The translations under genes were made by a program, and so were the position numbers. Of a stretch of 64,000 nt of DNA, positions 61,175 to 64,000 are shown piece by piece. The stretch is from Legionella_C dresdenensis (GTDB lineage Bacteria; Pseudomonadota; Gammaproteobacteria; Legionellales; Legionellaceae): the NCBI RefSeq assembly GCF_042649825.1, contig NZ_JBHSAB010000005.1, positions 1-64,000 on the forward strand, read 5' to 3'. Each line of letters begins with the position of its first letter. Position 1 is the first letter of the stretch. The notes under the pieces are model-generated. The model was not told where the DNA came from and did not search any database. It was given only the letters and a program-made list of their open reading frames with translations.

Positions 61175-61771
61175 ATGCGTACTTATAACTTGCTATACCC
61201 GCACCACAGTCAAGAGCTGGCAATCTATTTAGAAATAATCAGTAATCTAACCCCGGAAAAATTAAAGTATATATCTGATAAAGCGCGTAACTTACTGGAA
61301 GAATTAACTATTGCATCAAACCCCTATACTGTATTATTTACCATGGTTAATTTGTATATTGCTCAAAAAGGGTCAGATGGCGTTATTATGTTTTATCAAT
61401 CTGTCAATCAAGCAAAATGGCTGATTCATGTTTCCAAAGATATAAAGCACGACCTGAATCTGAATATAAAAAAAGGAGAAATTGAAAAACAAAAGCGCAA
61501 ATTCTGTGTCGCCGAAGTAATATTCGCAGCAATAAAAAATAATCCATCCTTAAAGCAGGTTTGTAATGATTTTTCTGAGCAGCAGTTACGTAAATATGCA
61601 GTTTATACGGGAAGCATAAACTGGAATGCAATTTCTTCAGCAATTGAAAAAAGCGTTCGGGATCAAAATTGCATGCCTGAAGAAATAATAGACCCTATAC
61701 CCGAAAACCAGTTAGAAAACGGTTCAGTAATAGAGCGTGATAATATGGATTATAAATCACCAGACTGGTAA
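61175..61771 (+). CDS. Protein of unknown function
   Basis: 198 residues, no family recognised. Predominantly helical and charged; no signal peptide. A moderately hydrophobic helix at about 45-66 (TIASNPYTVLFTMVNLYI), a Lys-rich segment at about 95-110 (LNIKKGEIEKQKRKF) and an acidic C-terminal tail (about 168-198, EEIIDPIPENQLENG). No clear Shine-Dalgarno before the ATG (GACAAAATTAGC). It converges on gspE, leaving only four bases. Could be an orphan effector or adaptor; not determinable. Confidence 0.6.
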   Translation: MRTYNLLYPHHSQELAIYLEIISNLTPEKLKYISDKARNLLEELTIASNPYTVLFTMVNLYIAQKGSDGVIMFYQSVNQAKWLIHVSKDIKHDLNLNIKKGEIEKQKRKFCVAEVIFAAIKNNPSLKQVCNDFSEQQLRKYAVYTGSINWNAISSAIEKSVRDQNCMPEEIIDPIPENQLENGSVIERDNMDYKSPDW

Positions 61772-61775
61772 TTTA

Positions 61776-63269
61776 TCAATGTTGGCTGGTTACCCGTAAG
61801 ATTTCAGACAATGAGGTATCGCCAGCCAGCACTCGCTTAAAACCATCCTGCCGAATACTTGGCGTTTTGGGGCGGATGTAATTTTCAATCGCCTGCAGGC
61901 TCTCATTGCGGTGAATAAAACCACGTAAATTCTCATCAATTGTAATTAACTCATAAATTCCGGTCCGGCCACGAAATCCTAAATTATTACATTGATCACA
62001 ACCTTTGGGTTCATACACCTGAGAAATATCAATGTCTTCGCCAATCTCCATTAATTCCTTTTCATCTGCGCGCAGGATATGAGGAGTTTTACAATGCGGA
62101 CAAAGCTTTCTGACCAGACGCTGTGCAATAAGGCCAATAATACTTGAAGACAATAAGAATGATTCAACACCCATATCATGCAAACGGGTCAAGGCACCGA
62201 GGGCGCTATTCGTATGCAGGGTAGATAATACCAGGTGACCGGTTAAACTCGCCTGAATCGCAATTTCAGCCGTTTCCAAATCACGGATCTCACCGATCAT
62301 CACCACATCAGGGTCCTGGCGCAAAATCGCTCTGAGCCCTTTGGCAAAGGTCATTTGCACGCGGGTATTGACCTGAGTCTGGCCGACACCGGGCAAATCA
62401 TACTCAATTGGATCCTCAATGGTGAGAATATTGCGGGTTACCTGATTAAGTTCCGTCAGCATGGCATACAGCGAGGTGGTTTTACCAGACCCGGTTGGGC
62501 CGGTTACCAGAATAATGCCGTGGGGCTGTGCGATCATAGAGCGCATCGTAGTTAACGTTTCAATCGGCATGCCAAGCAGGTTTAAATCAAGCTGGGCTGC
62601 CTGTTTGTCCAGAATTCTCAGTACAATCCGCTCGCCGTGGTTGGAAGGCAGAGTAGAAACCCGAACATCAATATTATGCCCGCCGATGCGCAAGGCTATG
62701 CGCCCATCCTGGGGAATACGCTTCTCCGCGATATCCAGCTTTGCCATCACCTTGACCCGGGAAATGACCAGCGGTGCAATTGCGCGCTGGATTTCCAACA
62801 CTTCATGCAGGACACCATCAATCCGGTTACGAACCATAACCCGATTCTCATAGGTTTCAATATGAATATCCGATGCTTTTTGCTTGATAGCCTGCGTAAA
62901 TAAGGCATTAATTAATCGGATAACCGGCGCATCATCCTGGGTATCCAGTAAGTCTTCGCTGCTGGGCAGCTGGCCTGCCAGTAACGATAAATCGATATCT
63001 TCTTCCATACCAACGGCAGCATCCAGCACAGATGATTGCGATTGATAGCACTGCGCCAGATGCTGTTGAAATTCAGTTTCATCGACTTGTTTTAAATTGA
63101 AAGAGGATTGCAGAAAACGGCTTACTTCAGCCAGCACCGGCAAAGAGGGTTCAGATAAATGGTACAAAGTAATGGCGCTTTGCTCATCCCACATAGCAAC
63201 CACGCCATGTTTTTTAGCAAAGCTATAGGGTAAGCGCCGGTTTTTTTCCTGATTACTTTGCACTGTCAT
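61776..63269 (-). CDS. gspE: Type II secretion ATPase GspE
   Basis: 497 residues, normal for GspE/LspE. N1E-N2E region 1-140, Walker A GPTGSGKTTSLYAML near 257, the Asp box TIEDPIEYDLPG, Walker B IGEIRDLETAEIAIQ and the His box LSTLHTNSA. Two CxxC pairs (CPHC and CDQC, about 395-430) form the GspE zinc finger. It powers assembly of the periplasmic pseudopilus for export of folded enzymes. Start overlaps the gspD stop (ATGA). Confidence 0.96.
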   Translation of the reverse strand: MTVQSNQEKNRRLPYSFAKKHGVVAMWDEQSAITLYHLSEPSLPVLAEVSRFLQSSFNLKQVDETEFQQHLAQCYQSQSSVLDAAVGMEEDIDLSLLAGQLPSSEDLLDTQDDAPVIRLINALFTQAIKQKASDIHIETYENRVMVRNRIDGVLHEVLEIQRAIAPLVISRVKVMAKLDIAEKRIPQDGRIALRIGGHNIDVRVSTLPSNHGERIVLRILDKQAAQLDLNLLGMPIETLTTMRSMIAQPHGIILVTGPTGSGKTTSLYAMLTELNQVTRNILTIEDPIEYDLPGVGQTQVNTRVQMTFAKGLRAILRQDPDVVMIGEIRDLETAEIAIQASLTGHLVLSTLHTNSALGALTRLHDMGVESFLLSSSIIGLIAQRLVRKLCPHCKTPHILRADEKELMEIGEDIDISQVYEPKGCDQCNNLGFRGRTGIYELITIDENLRGFIHRNESLQAIENYIRPKTPSIRQDGFKRVLAGDTSLSEILRVTSQH

Positions 63270-64000
63270 TTAGTCATTATAACCTGTTTCGGATGGCGGC
63301 TGAAAGGCCTTGGCAAATCAGCTGTTTCCAGAGCCGGCAGCACCATGTCGTCATTTCTCGGGTTATAATCCAGATCTCTGATCCAATCCAGTTCGTAATG
63401 GCGCAAGCCATTGTATTTACCGCCGCTCACTTGCAGCGCTTCGCGCTCATTGTGCAGAATGATTGGCTTGATAAATACCATTAAAACCCTTTTTTCACGG
63501 TTATTGATATTGCGTTGAAACAGGCGGCCAACACCAGGTATATCACCAAGAATTGGCAAGCGATTGTTATCATTTGCCAGATTATCTTGCGTAAGCCCGC
63601 CAAGCACGACGATATCGCCGCTTTCTACCTGAACGGAGGTGACAATACTGCTGATTTTAAAGACTGGATTATTGGTATTGACTTCGTTGGCCTGATCAAG
63701 CGTGTCATTGCCCTGGTCAATCTGCATCTGGATGCCCTGACCGCGGGTAATCTGTGGTCGAACATATAAGTGCAGGGCGACATTGACGCGATCAAAGGTG
63801 GTATATGGGCTGCCGCCGGGAGCTGTTCCATTAGCATTGTTAGGATAAGAAGTCGAAGCAACGGATACCTGCTTTCCAACCAGGATTTTAGCCTGACGAT
63901 TATCCAGTACCACTACGGATGGCGTCGATAAAATATTCGCCTTATGTTGACGTGCCAGCGCATAAATCTGAGCCTGAAAATCCGAGGTCCTGGTTTTGGA
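63266..64000 (-). CDS. gspD: Type II secretion outer-membrane secretin GspD, C-terminal part
   Basis: 244 codons, open to the window edge; the N-terminal two thirds lie outside. The beta-barrel part shows ILSTPSVVVLDNRQAKI near the edge, VGKQVSVASTSYP and VNVALHLYVRPQI. VESGDIVVLGGLTQD and ILGDIPGVGRLFQRN, the conserved secretin segment, follow. Directly upstream of gspE with a four-base overlap, as in Legionella lspD-lspE. Distinct from the pilus secretin PilQ at 27.4 kb. Confidence 0.95.
   Translation of the reverse strand, partial: SKTRTSDFQAQIYALARQHKANILSTPSVVVLDNRQAKILVGKQVSVASTSYPNNANGTAPGGSPYTTFDRVNVALHLYVRPQITRGQGIQMQIDQGNDTLDQANEVNTNNPVFKISSIVTSVQVESGDIVVLGGLTQDNLANDNNRLPILGDIPGVGRLFQRNINNREKRVLMVFIKPIILHNEREALQVSGGKYNGLRHYELDWIRDLDYNPRNDDMVLPALETADLPRPFSRHPKQVIMTK

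Noticed and set aside
1..64000. tRNA or rRNA genes
   Set aside because: No cloverleaf-like or rRNA-like sequence was recognised in the intergenic regions; a covariance-model scan would be needed to be certain.

Overview
The window looks like chromosomal DNA of a gammaproteobacterium of the order Legionellales (Legionella/Coxiella/Aquicella-like). Several things point there: a Mip-type FKBP isomerase, an adjacent gspD-gspE pair as in Legionella lspDE, the less common proteobacterial glutamate-cysteine ligase family next to gshB, a VirK-family secreted protein, and several long helical or eukaryotic-like orphan proteins of the kind usually exported by Dot/Icm systems. The clearest of these orphans is an F-box plus RCC1-repeat protein. 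No Dot/Icm genes lie in the window, so effector status is inference. I could not compute similarity, so genus is not assigned. No rRNA, tRNA or CRISPR array was recognised.

Layout. 0.1-2.6 kb: metNIQ methionine importer (minus strand). 2.8-3.7 kb: virK-like gene, then a tandem array of about six 58-bp palindromic repeats. 3.7-9 kb: minus-strand housekeeping genes (yqhA-like, gpsA-secB-grxC-yibN, htpX, a secreted phosphatase). 9.1-10.7 kb: a 527-residue orphan with an internal duplication. 10.8-16 kb: rhodanese plus small membrane protein, gshA-gshB, mip, ampG-like. 16-20.5 kb: an A+T-rich accessory island bounded by inverted copies of one palindromic repeat. It holds an IS256-type transposase remnant, a disrupted Cys-His-Asp protein, a LuxR-type regulator with two helix-turn-helix regions, a small acidic protein, a serine recombinase and a HigB/Gp49-type toxin remnant. 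20.5-32.6 kb: mrcA, a coiled-coil orphan, then pilMNOPQ-aroK-aroB-damX.

32.8-41.9 kb: uspA-like, ribF-ileS-lspA, an aldolase-fold protein lacking its Schiff-base lysine, another coiled-coil orphan, pilE-like pilin, era-recO. 42.1-50.6 kb: pdxJ with a two-subunit 2-oxoacid:ferredoxin oxidoreductase (korAB), a Bax-inhibitor-1 family protein, a nitrilase, tldD and an acyl-CoA synthetase. 50.7-54.1 kb: the F-box/RCC1 protein and a 537-residue orphan whose N-terminus resembles an ADP-ribosyltransferase motif. 54.5-61 kb: truA-trpF-trpB-trpA-glnS-cysS. 61.2-64 kb: a small orphan, gspE and the 3' part of gspD, cut by the window edge.

Three families of short palindromes decorate intergenic spaces: a TTGGGTC-N-GACCCAA / TTGGGC-N-GCCCAA family, a CTCTCCC-GATA-CGGGAGAG family, and a CCCGC-CTTC-GCGGG family. 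They sit mainly 3' of genes and at the borders of accessory genes, so they mark recombination or insertion points and probably also serve as transcript 3' ends.
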